Below, piece after piece: positions 25,302 through 33,592 of a stretch of DNA of 64,000 nt (position 1 is its first letter; every line of letters begins with the position of its first letter). The position numbers and the translations under genes were made by a program. The notes beneath the pieces were generated by a model that worked only from the letters and a program-made list of their open reading frames with translations, did not search any database and had not been told where the DNA came from. Source of the stretch: RGIG8745 sp045576655 (GTDB lineage Bacteria > Bacteroidota > Bacteroidia > Bacteroidales > Bacteroidaceae); assembly GCA_045576655.1 (NCBI GenBank), contig JAZNGW010000027.1, forward strand, positions 11,676-75,675. Direction: 5' to 3'.

Positions 25302-26816
25302 ATGGTTAAGAAACTTTCTCTGTTCGCATTGAATGTTTTACTTTCTATCAGTGCTTTTGCGCAAATTCCTCAAGGGTATTATGATGGGGCTGACGGCAAG
25401 AAGAAAGCAGAACTAAAGTCTGCACTTTATGATATAGTTTCACCCCATGTGGTACTCAGTTATAGCGCCTTATGGGATGCCTATGAGATTACGGATGTTG
25501 TTCCTGGCACGACAGATCAGGTTTATGATATGTTTTCGCTTGAAACGGCTTACTATTCATCACGAGGCACCGAGATCAATCGTGAGCACGTTGTGCCGAA
25601 GAGTTGGTGGGGAGGCGGAAGCAACTACAATTCTTATTCCGACCTTTTCAATGTCATTCCGTCAAATGCGCAGGCCAACTCGGCTAAGAGCAACTATCCA
25701 TTGGGAGAGATAACAGGAAGCGTCAGTTTCGACAATGGGCGAACCAGAGTGGGGAAGGCCGACCAGAGTGGTGGCGCGCCATATGTTTTTGAACCCGCAG
25801 ATGAGTTTAAGGGCGATTTTGCCCGCATATACATGTATGTGGCAACTTGCTATCAGAACATTTCATGGGAAGAAAAATATTATGCTTTCAATGCCGGTGT
25901 GAATGAATATCCTACATTGAAATCGTGGATTATTCCCATGCTTCTTGAATGGAACCGTCAGGACCCTGTGAGCGACAGAGAGATAGAGCGTCAGAAGGCG
26001 GTCTATGGCATTCAGAAAAATCGTAACCCGTTCATTGATTATCCTATCCTTGCTGAATTCATTTGGGGCGATAGCGTCTCTGTGGCGTTCGACCTTGCAA
26101 CAGCCATTCCTAATGTAGGTCAGCAAGGAGGCGATGAAGGGGGCAGTGGGGGAGATGGCACACCTGATGACGGTGGCGATCCAAATCCTGGTGGCGGTGA
26201 AGGTGATGACGATGAGACTACTCCTGACGACACTCCTGCCATTGCGGGCGACATGTTGTTCGTCGAGACGTTCGATGATATTGAGGGTGGTAATGATACC
26301 TCTACAGGTGGTTCCAACTCAGCTTGGAGCGGCAATGACAGCATAGCGAGCGTTTCGGCCACTTATTCTGCAGGTGGGGCGGTACGTGTCGGTACAAGCA
26401 AGAAGGCTGGTAGCATCACAACCGTGCCTCTCGACTACGATGGTGGTGATATTGTTGTAGAAGTTGACGTTAAGGGATGGACAACCGTCGAGGGTGACCT
26501 CCTTGTAACCGCAAGCGGTTGTCCGACTCAGACATTGACTTATAGCGCAAAGATGGCTGATGGCTATGAAACGCTGAAGATTGCCTTTAAGGGTGTGTCG
26601 GCATCACCGGAGGTGAAGTTCGAAACTTCGAAGAAGCGCTGCTTCATTTCTGCAATTCGTATATACGAAGAGAAGTCAGCCAATTCGATAGGCAAGATAG
26701 AATCGGTATGCTCGGCAGACGATTATTATTACACCCTTTCGGGACAGAGATTGCCAGCGAAACCTCATGCCAAAGGCATATACATACATCAAGGAAAGAA
26801 ATTCATAGTGCACTAA
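25302..26816 (+). CDS. secreted endonuclease I family protein
   Basis: This 504-aa secreted protein (signal peptide 1-20, ending AFAQ) has an endonuclease I/EndA-type His-Me finger domain at about 21-255: INREHVVPKSWWGGG supplies the catalytic His, and SDLFNVIPSNAQANSAKS with YPLGE follows as in the family. A Gly/Asp-rich linker (about 268-308) leads to a C-terminal beta-sandwich (about 310-460, GDMLFVETFDDI onward). The end is a YTLSGQRL ... KGIYIHQGKKFIVH tail like that of the preceding gene. It should cut double-stranded DNA outside the cell. It lies 78 bases after the 948-aa gene across a hairpin. Confidence 0.9.
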   Translation: MVKKLSLFALNVLLSISAFAQIPQGYYDGADGKKKAELKSALYDIVSPHVVLSYSALWDAYEITDVVPGTTDQVYDMFSLETAYYSSRGTEINREHVVPKSWWGGGSNYNSYSDLFNVIPSNAQANSAKSNYPLGEITGSVSFDNGRTRVGKADQSGGAPYVFEPADEFKGDFARIYMYVATCYQNISWEEKYYAFNAGVNEYPTLKSWIIPMLLEWNRQDPVSDREIERQKAVYGIQKNRNPFIDYPILAEFIWGDSVSVAFDLATAIPNVGQQGGDEGGSGGDGTPDDGGDPNPGGGEGDDDETTPDDTPAIAGDMLFVETFDDIEGGNDTSTGGSNSAWSGNDSIASVSATYSAGGAVRVGTSKKAGSITTVPLDYDGGDIVVEVDVKGWTTVEGDLLVTASGCPTQTLTYSAKMADGYETLKIAFKGVSASPEVKFETSKKRCFISAIRIYEEKSANSIGKIESVCSADDYYYTLSGQRLPAKPHAKGIYIHQGKKFIVH

Positions 26817-26843
26817 TTCGCGCTTATATGAATGGAAATGACA

Positions 26844-26875
26844 GGAGGGGAACCGCATGGTTCCCCTCCGTTTTT
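26844..26875. terminator. bidirectional terminator between endonuclease I and clpB
   Basis: A perfect 11-bp stem GGAGGGGAACC (26844-26854) / GGTTCCCCTCC (26859-26869) with loop GCAT is followed by GTTTTT. The flanking genes converge. Confidence 0.85.
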
Positions 26876-26896
26876 AATTGATCTGTCTTCAGTTCC

Positions 26897-29485
26897 TTAG
26901 TTCTGGAACACAAGTGTTTCACCTTCGGCATCAACGGTTATAGCATGTTCTCTGTCGACGTTGCCTCCGAGAATCTTCTTGGAGAGTTCGTTGAGCAAGT
27001 GGCGCTGGATGGCGCGCTTCACAGGACGTGCTCCAAATTCTGCGTCGAATCCTGCCGATGCGATGAAATCAACGGCCTTGTCGGTTATGTTGAGTTTGAT
27101 TCCGGCATCGTTCAGCATGCGTTCCACTCCGTTCAGTTGCAGACGCACTATGTCCTTTATCTCATTTTCATTGAGCGGAGTGAACATGATGATTTCGTCG
27201 ATGCGGTTGAGAAACTCCGGACGTATGGTCTGCTTGAGCATTGTGAGAACCTGGTTTTTCGCTTCTTCTACCACCTCATCGTGGTTGACAAAGTTGATTT
27301 TCTCAAACTTCTCCTGAATGAGATGGCTGCCGAGATTTGACGTCATTATGATGATGGTGTTCTTGAAGTTCACAGTGCGGCCTTTGTTGTCCGTCAGATG
27401 CCCGTCGTCGAGCACTTGCAATAGGATGTTGAACACGTCAGGATGTGCCTTCTCTATCTCGTCGAACAGTACCACGGAGTATGGTTTGCGCCTTACTGCC
27501 TCAGTCAGTTGTCCGCCTTCATCGTAGCCTACATATCCCGGAGGCGCACCTATGAGTCGGCTCACACTGTGCTTCTCCTGATATTCGCTCATGTCGATTC
27601 GTGTCATAAGCGTTTCGTCGTCGAAGAGGTAGTCTGCCAAGGCTTTTGCCAGTTCTGTCTTGCCTACACCGGTGCTTCCGAGGAATATGAACGAACCGAT
27701 AGGGCGACGAGGGTCTTGCAGTCCCGCTCTGCTACGACGCACGGCATCGCTCACCGCCTGTATGGCCTCGTCCTGACCGATAACACGCTTGTGCAGTTCC
27801 TCCTCAAGATGCAGGAGCTTTTCCCTCTCGCTTTGAACCATCTTGCTAACAGGGATTCCTGTCCAACGGCTCACCACGTCGGCAATATCGTCGGCCGTAA
27901 CCTCCTCCTTGACCATAGCGTTAGCGCCTTGAGCGTTGGACAACTGTTCCTGCACGGATTTGATGTCTGCTTCAAGTTCCTGCAACTTGCCATACCTGAT
28001 TTCTGCCACGCGTCCGTAGTTTCCCTCGCGCTCAGCCTTGTCGGCCTCAAACTTGAGCTGCTCAATCTGCTGCTTGTCTTGCTGAATCCTGTTCACAAGT
28101 TCGCGCTCGGCTTGCCATTTTGCATTGTAAGAACTCTCCTCGTCCTTCAGGTCAGCAATTTCCTTGTTGAGCATTTCGAGTTTTTGCTCGTCGCCTTCGC
28201 GCTTGATGGCCTCACGCTCAATTTCGAGTTGCTTCAGTCTGCGTGAAATCTCGTCGAGTTCCTCCGGCACGGAGTCGCGCTCCATGCGTAGTTTGGCTGC
28301 AGCCTCGTCCATGAGGTCAATGGCTTTGTCTGGTAGGAAACGCTCCGTGATGTAGCGATTGGATAGTTCCACGGCGGCGATTATCGCATCGTCTTTGATG
28401 CGCACCTTGTGGTGATTCTCATATCTCTCCTTCAGACCTCGGAGAATGGATATGGTGCTGAGCACGTCGGGTTCGTTGACCATGACCGTCTGGAAGCGGC
28501 GTTCCAGAGCCTTGTCCTTCTCGAAATACTTCTGGTATTCGTCGAGCGTGGTTGCTCCGATGCTTCTGAGTTCACCTCGTGCAAGCGCAGGCTTCAGTAT
28601 GTTTGCCGCATCCATAGCCCCTTCACCCTTGCCGGCACCTACGAGAGTGTGGATTTCATCAATGAAAAGAATGATGTCGCCTTCGCTCTTGGTCACTTCG
28701 TTCACAACGCTCTTCAGTCTCTCCTCAAACTCGCCCTTGTACTTCGCCCCGGCAATGAGCGCACCCATGTCGAGCGAGTACAGACGCTTCTCCTTCAGGT
28801 TGTCAGGCACGTCGCCTCTGAGTATGCGGTGGGCAAGCCCCTCAACGATAGCGGTCTTTCCCGTGCCTGGCTCGCCGATGAGCACAGGGTTGTTCTTGGT
28901 GCGCCTGCTTAGGATTTGGAGCACACGCCTTATCTCCTCATCGCGACCGATAACAGGATCAAGTTTGCCTGTCCTTGCCTGTTCAATGAGGTTTGTCGCA
29001 TACTTTTCGAGTGCCTGATATGTGTCTTCGCTTGATTGGCTCGTCACCTTCTCACCGTTGCGCAGTTCCTGAATAGCCTTTCTGAGTTCCTTTTCCGTAA
29101 ATCCCATCTCCTTCATCATCTTCGCCACACTGCTTTCTACGAGCAAGAGGGCAAGCATGATAGGTTCGAGCGACACGTATTCGTCGCCCATCTCTTTCGA
29201 CAGACTGACGGCCTTCTGCAATACCTCGTTGGTTTCGCGGCTAAGATAAGGCTCTCCGCCGCTCACTTTAGGTTTCGAAGCCGCCTCGCTCATCACCATG
29301 TTGCTCATGAGTCGGGCGTTGAGTCCCAATTTCTGGAATATGAAGTTGGTTACATTTTCACCAACCTTCAATACACCCGCCATCAGATGAGCCGGTTCAA
29401 TCACTTGCTGTCCGTTCTGACTAACGAAATTGACAGCTTCCTGCACAGCCTCCTGTGCCTTGATAGTAAAGTTGTTGAAATTCAT
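26897..29485 (-). CDS. clpB: ATP-dependent disaggregase ClpB
   Basis: This 862-aa cytosolic chaperone resolubilises aggregated protein with DnaK. It has the N-terminal Clp repeat domain (MNFNNFTIKAQEAVQEAV), NBD1 with Walker A GEPGTGKT and Walker B ILFIDEIHTLVGAG, a long coiled-coil middle domain (LDEISRRLKQLEIEREAIK), NBD2 with GSTGVGKTELAK and VVLFDEIEKAHPDVF, and the sensor-2 GARPVKRAIQRHL. Length is standard for ClpB. It is transcribed alone. The upstream 1.8 kb is repeat-rich, and I see no clear sigma-type box immediately before the start. Confidence 0.97.
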   Translation of the reverse strand: MNFNNFTIKAQEAVQEAVNFVSQNGQQVIEPAHLMAGVLKVGENVTNFIFQKLGLNARLMSNMVMSEAASKPKVSGGEPYLSRETNEVLQKAVSLSKEMGDEYVSLEPIMLALLLVESSVAKMMKEMGFTEKELRKAIQELRNGEKVTSQSSEDTYQALEKYATNLIEQARTGKLDPVIGRDEEIRRVLQILSRRTKNNPVLIGEPGTGKTAIVEGLAHRILRGDVPDNLKEKRLYSLDMGALIAGAKYKGEFEERLKSVVNEVTKSEGDIILFIDEIHTLVGAGKGEGAMDAANILKPALARGELRSIGATTLDEYQKYFEKDKALERRFQTVMVNEPDVLSTISILRGLKERYENHHKVRIKDDAIIAAVELSNRYITERFLPDKAIDLMDEAAAKLRMERDSVPEELDEISRRLKQLEIEREAIKREGDEQKLEMLNKEIADLKDEESSYNAKWQAERELVNRIQQDKQQIEQLKFEADKAEREGNYGRVAEIRYGKLQELEADIKSVQEQLSNAQGANAMVKEEVTADDIADVVSRWTGIPVSKMVQSEREKLLHLEEELHKRVIGQDEAIQAVSDAVRRSRAGLQDPRRPIGSFIFLGSTGVGKTELAKALADYLFDDETLMTRIDMSEYQEKHSVSRLIGAPPGYVGYDEGGQLTEAVRRKPYSVVLFDEIEKAHPDVFNILLQVLDDGHLTDNKGRTVNFKNTIIIMTSNLGSHLIQEKFEKINFVNHDEVVEEAKNQVLTMLKQTIRPEFLNRIDEIIMFTPLNENEIKDIVRLQLNGVERMLNDAGIKLNITDKAVDFIASAGFDAEFGARPVKRAIQRHLLNELSKKILGGNVDREHAITVDAEGETLVFQN

Positions 29486-29540
29486 AATTAACCGTTTATT
29501 TAGTAGTTAAGAAGTTTAGTAGTTAAGAAGTTAAGTGGTA

Positions 29541-30640
29541 GGGACGCAATGTATTGCGTCCGAGGATTTCTGTTGTAGGGACAGGGCGTGCCCTGTCCGT
29601 TGTAGCAAGTGTAGAGCCATCCCTTGCGGTTGCCCTAAGGAGTGTCCCTACAATCTCAAAACCCATTTGATTGCTTGTTGTTGCTCTTCCCATCTTCAAA
29701 CTCGGTGCCAGGAGCTAACTTCGGACAAAATGGCGCATTACTCTTTGAAATTCACGGCTTTAATGTCAGAGGTGAGCCATATTGTCAAACTTATGCGTTA
29801 CACCTTCTGTTATTTCTTAATGATATAACTACAAAATGTTTTCTCGTGTTCATTTTTAACTTAATTCGTTTTGTCTGCATTTTGGACGAAAAGTAAGGAC
29901 AAAATAAAGGCGGACACACAGGTCCGCCATTCATGTTTCCCGCAGATTATCGCAGATTATTGATTTTAAGGCACGGGATACGCTGAGAACACCGAATACC
30001 ACGGTTTTGTATGGACGCAATGTATTGCAATGTATTGCGTCCGAGGAATTCTGTCGTAGGGGCGAGGTTCGCTCGTCCGAAAAGAAAAGCAGTGTAAGAC
30101 CCCTCCCTAACCCTCCCCAAAGGGAGGGAACAGTGATCCCTACAAAACCGTGTCGTACCGTGTTCTCAGCGTGTTCTGTGCCAATATTTAACGCATTAAA
30201 AACCACAGATCGCACCGATACACACAGATTAAACAATGTGCCCTGTTAAGGAGTTAAGAAGTCAGGAGTTAAGGAGTTAAGTAGGGACGCAATGATTGCG
30301 TCCGAAGAGTCCCGGTGTAGGGGCGAGGTCCGCTCGTCCGATGCAAAGCATGTAGAGACGTCACAGTGTGGCGTCTCTTTTTTTGAACGCCGATTTGACG
30401 GATTGGGCTGATTAACGCTGATTTTGTATTTTATCCGCGACAATCTGTTCAATCAGTGTCATCCGCGTTCAAAAAGGGTCGAAGACAATTATTGGATAAT
30501 TAGCGGCAATTAGTGTTTCACGCATTAGCGGCAATCGGTGGGATTTGCGGGAGACAAAATCCGTGTTCAACAAAAAGAGACGCCACGATGTGACGTCTCT
30601 ACGACAGTTGTTTTCGGGCATCCGCAAGGGATGCCTCTAC
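29541..30640. repeat. cluster of modular palindromic repeats (GTAGRGRC family)
   Basis: Much of the gene-free stretch 29486-31320 consists of palindromes preceded by GTAGGG, GTAGGGG or GTAGAG. Stem GGACGCAAT/ATTGCGTCC: 29542-29561, 30013-30042 (internally duplicated), 30285-30303. Stem GGACAGGGC/GCCCTGTCC: 29579-29598. Stem GGGCGAG/CTCGTCC: 30060-30078, 30321-30339. Stem GAGACGTCACA/TGTGGCGTCTC: 30355-30377 and reversed at 30577-30599. Stem GGCATCC/GGATGCC: 30617-30635, with a degenerate relative near 29611-29652. CCCTCCC-type palindromes lie at 30101-30128, 30662-30678 and 30733-30750. Short CACAGAT-type and AGTTAAG-type dispersed repeats fill much of the rest. No open frame here looks coding. 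Confidence 0.85.
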
Positions 30641-30771
30641 GGAATCATCGGCCTCCTCCGGCTCCCCCAGTAGGGGAGTGAGGGGGGTAGATGTGTGTTG
30701 TTCCCGTTCCCGTTATCGTTCCCGTCAAAGTTCTCCCCCCCCTGGGGGAGTTAGAGGGGGCTGTCAGCGTT

Positions 30772-31029
30772 TCCTCGGTGGAAATTCATCACTATCGCAG
30801 TGGAAACTTAACATCACCTCGGTGGATATTTCGTAGCACTGCGGAGAAAAGTATAAATTAAACTTATATTTGTAAGAATAAAACTAATATTTATATAAAT
30901 AAAACTATTATTTGTACAAATATTACTTTTATTTATAGTTTTCAACGAGGAAGTTATAAGTTTCGAGCGCGGTGGAAATAAGTTTTCAGCGAGACGAAGG
31001 TAAATATTTAACGTGGTAGTGGCAATTCT
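30772..31029. repeat. composite 21-bp periodic array (about twelve units)
   Basis: Three blocks of about four units each repeat at 21 (locally 22) bases. Block 1 (30772-30855) shares CNGTGGAAA-like cores. Block 2 (30860-30943) has AT-rich units AAACTWATATTTRTAYAAATA at 30860, 30881, 30902 and 30923. Block 3 (30944-31029) again has CGNGGTGGAAATAA-like cores. The units are degenerate, but the phase is kept almost throughout. Block 2 resembles the AAACTTAG...TTTGTAC units of arrays A and B in length and composition. Confidence 0.7.
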
Positions 31030-31137
31030 GCTCCTACATGATGACATTTATTGCCGTTTCTCACAGAGTGAAATTTGCGTATGCCGCATAGAATGTAAAA
31101 ATAGGGAGTATCAAAATGATAACTTACTATCATTTTG

Positions 31138-31265
31138 TTCATTCTGACGGCAACGCGAAATAGAAGCGTTGCTTGCTTCGACGGAAGATTTATCTTCCCA
31201 AAGAAGCCTCATGGAAGAATTTCATATTTGGTGCTGAGATCCTTCACAAATGTTCAGTATGACAT
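31138..31265. repeat. dispersed hairpin repeat ending GATCCTTCAC...TTCAGTATGACA
   Basis: The segment opens with TTCATTCTGACGG and closes with GAGATCCTTCACAAATGTTCAGTATGACA-like sequence (31237-31265), with small internal hairpins (AAGCGTTGCTTGCTT, GGAAGATTTATCTTCC). This is the layout of a common dispersed non-coding repeat of Bacteroidetes chromosomes, here degenerate. Confidence 0.5.
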
Positions 31266-31320
31266 GATAATATGATAGCGCTTCTGCATTTTGATACCCC
31301 CTCTCTTTTCTTATGCCATT

Positions 31321-32811
31321 TTATCGATTGAGCTTGATGACACTGATTTGATCAGTATCTAATCCCGGCATAGAGCGTCCTGCACCTGCATTGATGTATG
31401 TAGGGTCACACACGATAAAACGTTTGTTGTCTACTGTTATGTGATCTCCCTTGACTTCTTCTGTGAATCCTACTGCCATAGCAAGATGTCCTGGGTAATA
31501 AACTAAAATGGCATCGAGATTTAGTAAATCCCTGACGAGGCGTGATAAGAGTATAGCCCTGTCTTCGCAATCGCAATATGGATAATATAATGTTTCTTCT
31601 GCAAAGAACGGTCTGTCGTCTCCCCAAACCTTGTCGTCGTATTCATAGACAAATCCAGTCTGTATCCAGTTGAGCAGTCTGTTAACAGCTTCGAGCTGCG
31701 TCTGTCCGGATATTATCTGATTTAACTGTGGATATAATTGCTCTTTCACGTCGTCAGCCAGAGGCGTATTGGCATACATGGCCCAACGGGTCATGAAGTC
31801 GTTGTCGATGAATGATGAAGGGTATTCAGAGCAGAGTTTTACAATGTTTTCGTTGACACTAACGTTTATACTTATTTCAGGGTAGGCCGATGAAACCAAT
31901 GTCCTTTTCGCTGATTCCGAGATGTCTAATACTGGTTGTTTTGGTATAAGCAGTGACAGAGGCTTTTCGTTAGGGTAGGTGCCTGGGCAGAACTCCAACT
32001 CGCCAGTGATGTCTTTGCCAAACACATAAAAATTGAACCCGTCAATGACGAAACAGCTCTTTCCGTAGATGCAGTGTTGGCTGCTGAACAGCATGCGTAA
32101 ATTGCTTCCGTTGCGGGCAAATCGAATTTTGTAGCCAGATTGGCAGTACAGGTAAGCCGTGAGCAATACTGCTTCGTTTGAATTGCCGTAAATTGTTTGT
32201 GACAGATTGTGCAGGAAGTTTAGATATGCCCAGTCGTTTAGTTGATGCTCAGCTCTTGCCAAGAGACAGTCGCGTATGGTGTTGTTGTATGATTCTTCTG
32301 ACATTTTCTCCCATGCGTATGCCACGTCCTCATTGCTATATCCGTTAAGTTTGAATTTCTGATTGTTTGAGAAACGGACATTGAAAGTCGTGCCCCAGCA
32401 ATCCGTTGAGATGGCATCTTCTGTTACGGGCACAGGAATTTCCTGTATGGGCGCAACCGGTATTGGTTGGCTTTCAATGACAGGTGGTTCTATAACGTTG
32501 ATTATAGGTGGCAGAGGAGTGTCTATAATCGGTGTGGCGCTAATGGTGTCCTGAGGTGGTACGATAACAGGCGGGACATCCTCTTCTGTTGGTTTTACAA
32601 CAGGTGGTTCTGGTTTCAGCTTCGCCCAAGATTGACGGATGAAATCTGCATATTTTCGGTTGACCTCATTTCTGAAGTTATCGTATTTGCCTTGCTTCTG
32701 CTTCTTGAACTTCTCAAACTTCTCCTGAAACTTGTCAGCTCCGTTTTGTGCTGTAGAGTGGAGCGGTAAGAGGGCTATGCAGAGAGAAACGATTGCTAAT
32801 TTGTTGCGCAT
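31321..32811 (-). CDS. secreted transglutaminase-like (cysteine protease fold) protein
   Basis: This 496-aa protein starts at ATG 32811 with signal peptide MRNKLAIVSLCIALLPLHSTA. A basic coiled-coil (about 25-60, FQEKFEKFKKQKQGKY) and a long Pro/Ile/Val-rich linker (about 70-130) precede a transglutaminase-like core at the C-terminus. The triad is visible as YPYCDCEDRAILLSRL (Cys), YPGHLAMAVGF (His) and FIVCDPTYINAGAG (Asp). Proteins of this type are usually periplasmic or surface peptidases or cross-linkers. It lies 98 bases behind the beta-barrel gene, from which it is separated by a terminator-like hairpin (32834-32868), so coupling to the caspase operon may be partial. Confidence 0.8.
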   Translation of the reverse strand: MRNKLAIVSLCIALLPLHSTAQNGADKFQEKFEKFKKQKQGKYDNFRNEVNRKYADFIRQSWAKLKPEPPVVKPTEEDVPPVIVPPQDTISATPIIDTPLPPIINVIEPPVIESQPIPVAPIQEIPVPVTEDAISTDCWGTTFNVRFSNNQKFKLNGYSNEDVAYAWEKMSEESYNNTIRDCLLARAEHQLNDWAYLNFLHNLSQTIYGNSNEAVLLTAYLYCQSGYKIRFARNGSNLRMLFSSQHCIYGKSCFVIDGFNFYVFGKDITGELEFCPGTYPNEKPLSLLIPKQPVLDISESAKRTLVSSAYPEISINVSVNENIVKLCSEYPSSFIDNDFMTRWAMYANTPLADDVKEQLYPQLNQIISGQTQLEAVNRLLNWIQTGFVYEYDDKVWGDDRPFFAEETLYYPYCDCEDRAILLSRLVRDLLNLDAILVYYPGHLAMAVGFTEEVKGDHITVDNKRFIVCDPTYINAGAGRSMPGLDTDQISVIKLNR

Positions 32812-32833
32812 GAGATAATCAGAGAAAATAAAA

Positions 32834-32868
32834 GTGGAGGACGGTACATTTCTGCAACCATCCTCCAC
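32834..32868 (-). terminator. terminator-like hairpin between barrel and transglutaminase genes
   Basis: GTGGAGGA (32834-32841) and TCCTCCAC (32861-32868) pair perfectly, extended by a wobble. On the minus strand CTTTTATTTT follows. It may limit read-through into the downstream transglutaminase gene. Confidence 0.6.
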
Positions 32869-32909
32869 CACCAATTTAATTATGAATAAAAGTTTTTTTT
32901 GTTATAGTT

Positions 32910-33554
32910 TTAGAACTTATAGCCTACAGTAATGTAACCAGCGGCATTCTTGAGTTTGCCTTCATCGCTACCCTTAAACATATTTGTAAGACCAAATTCA
33001 TATTCGAGACCAAATACATAGCGATGGTGCTCGAAATCAACTCCGAGGTCTAAACCGAAGTCAAAGCGATTAAGACCATATCCATCCGATCCAAATATGT
33101 CGAAGTTATCCGATCCCTCCCATTCTCCATAATATTTTTCCTCATATTCTCCGTTGCCAAAAAGGGCATAAGCGAAATATGGACCGGCTTTAATTGTCAT
33201 GTTCCAACTGTCGTTGAGGTTCAGACGATATGCTGCAAGAACTGGCAGTTGAAGATAATAGATGCTTATTTCTTCTCTCCATCCTCCATAAGAAATTCCG
33301 TAAGTGTAGGTATCTTCATAAATCTCTTCCATTTTACCGCCTTTTATGGCTAATTCGAGTGATGGCATGAGTGACCAGTTTGCTGTTAATGGCTTTTCAA
33401 TTCCAACACCGATTCTACCAACAAGTGAATTGTCCATATCTACGTCGCCTGTACATGCTGAAAGACCTAAACCAGCCTTAACACTCCATGTAATCTGGGC
33501 AGAAGCTGCCATTGTTACGAAAACCATCGCAACGATAGAAAATAATCTCTTCAT
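32910..33554 (-). CDS. small outer-membrane beta-barrel protein
   Basis: This 214-aa protein has a signal peptide (MKRLFSIVAMVFVTMAASAQ) and an 8-strand-type barrel. Its strands are ITWSVKAGLGLSACTGDVD, YLQLPVLAAYRLNL, MTIKAGPYFAYALFG, FDFGLDLGVDFEHHRY and the terminal ITVGYKF with a C-terminal Phe. It matches the porin-family/OmpW-like outer-membrane proteins of Bacteroidetes. It is 38 bases behind the caspase-like gene and may be its membrane partner (inference from position). Confidence 0.85.
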   Translation of the reverse strand: MKRLFSIVAMVFVTMAASAQITWSVKAGLGLSACTGDVDMDNSLVGRIGVGIEKPLTANWSLMPSLELAIKGGKMEEIYEDTYTYGISYGGWREEISIYYLQLPVLAAYRLNLNDSWNMTIKAGPYFAYALFGNGEYEEKYYGEWEGSDNFDIFGSDGYGLNRFDFGLDLGVDFEHHRYVFGLEYEFGLTNMFKGSDEGKLKNAAGYITVGYKF

Positions 33555-33592
33555 AATTGTTAATGATTAAAAATTAGTAAATAAATTGTTTG

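Noticed and set aside
29535..30452. Several short frames in the gap upstream of clpB
   Set aside because: They translate the palindromic repeats, on both strands, and show no protein character.
30814..31047. 77-codon minus-strand frame with a seven-residue repeat
   Set aside because: The heptad is only the 21-bp DNA period read in frame; it spans AT-rich, degenerate units with no start signals.
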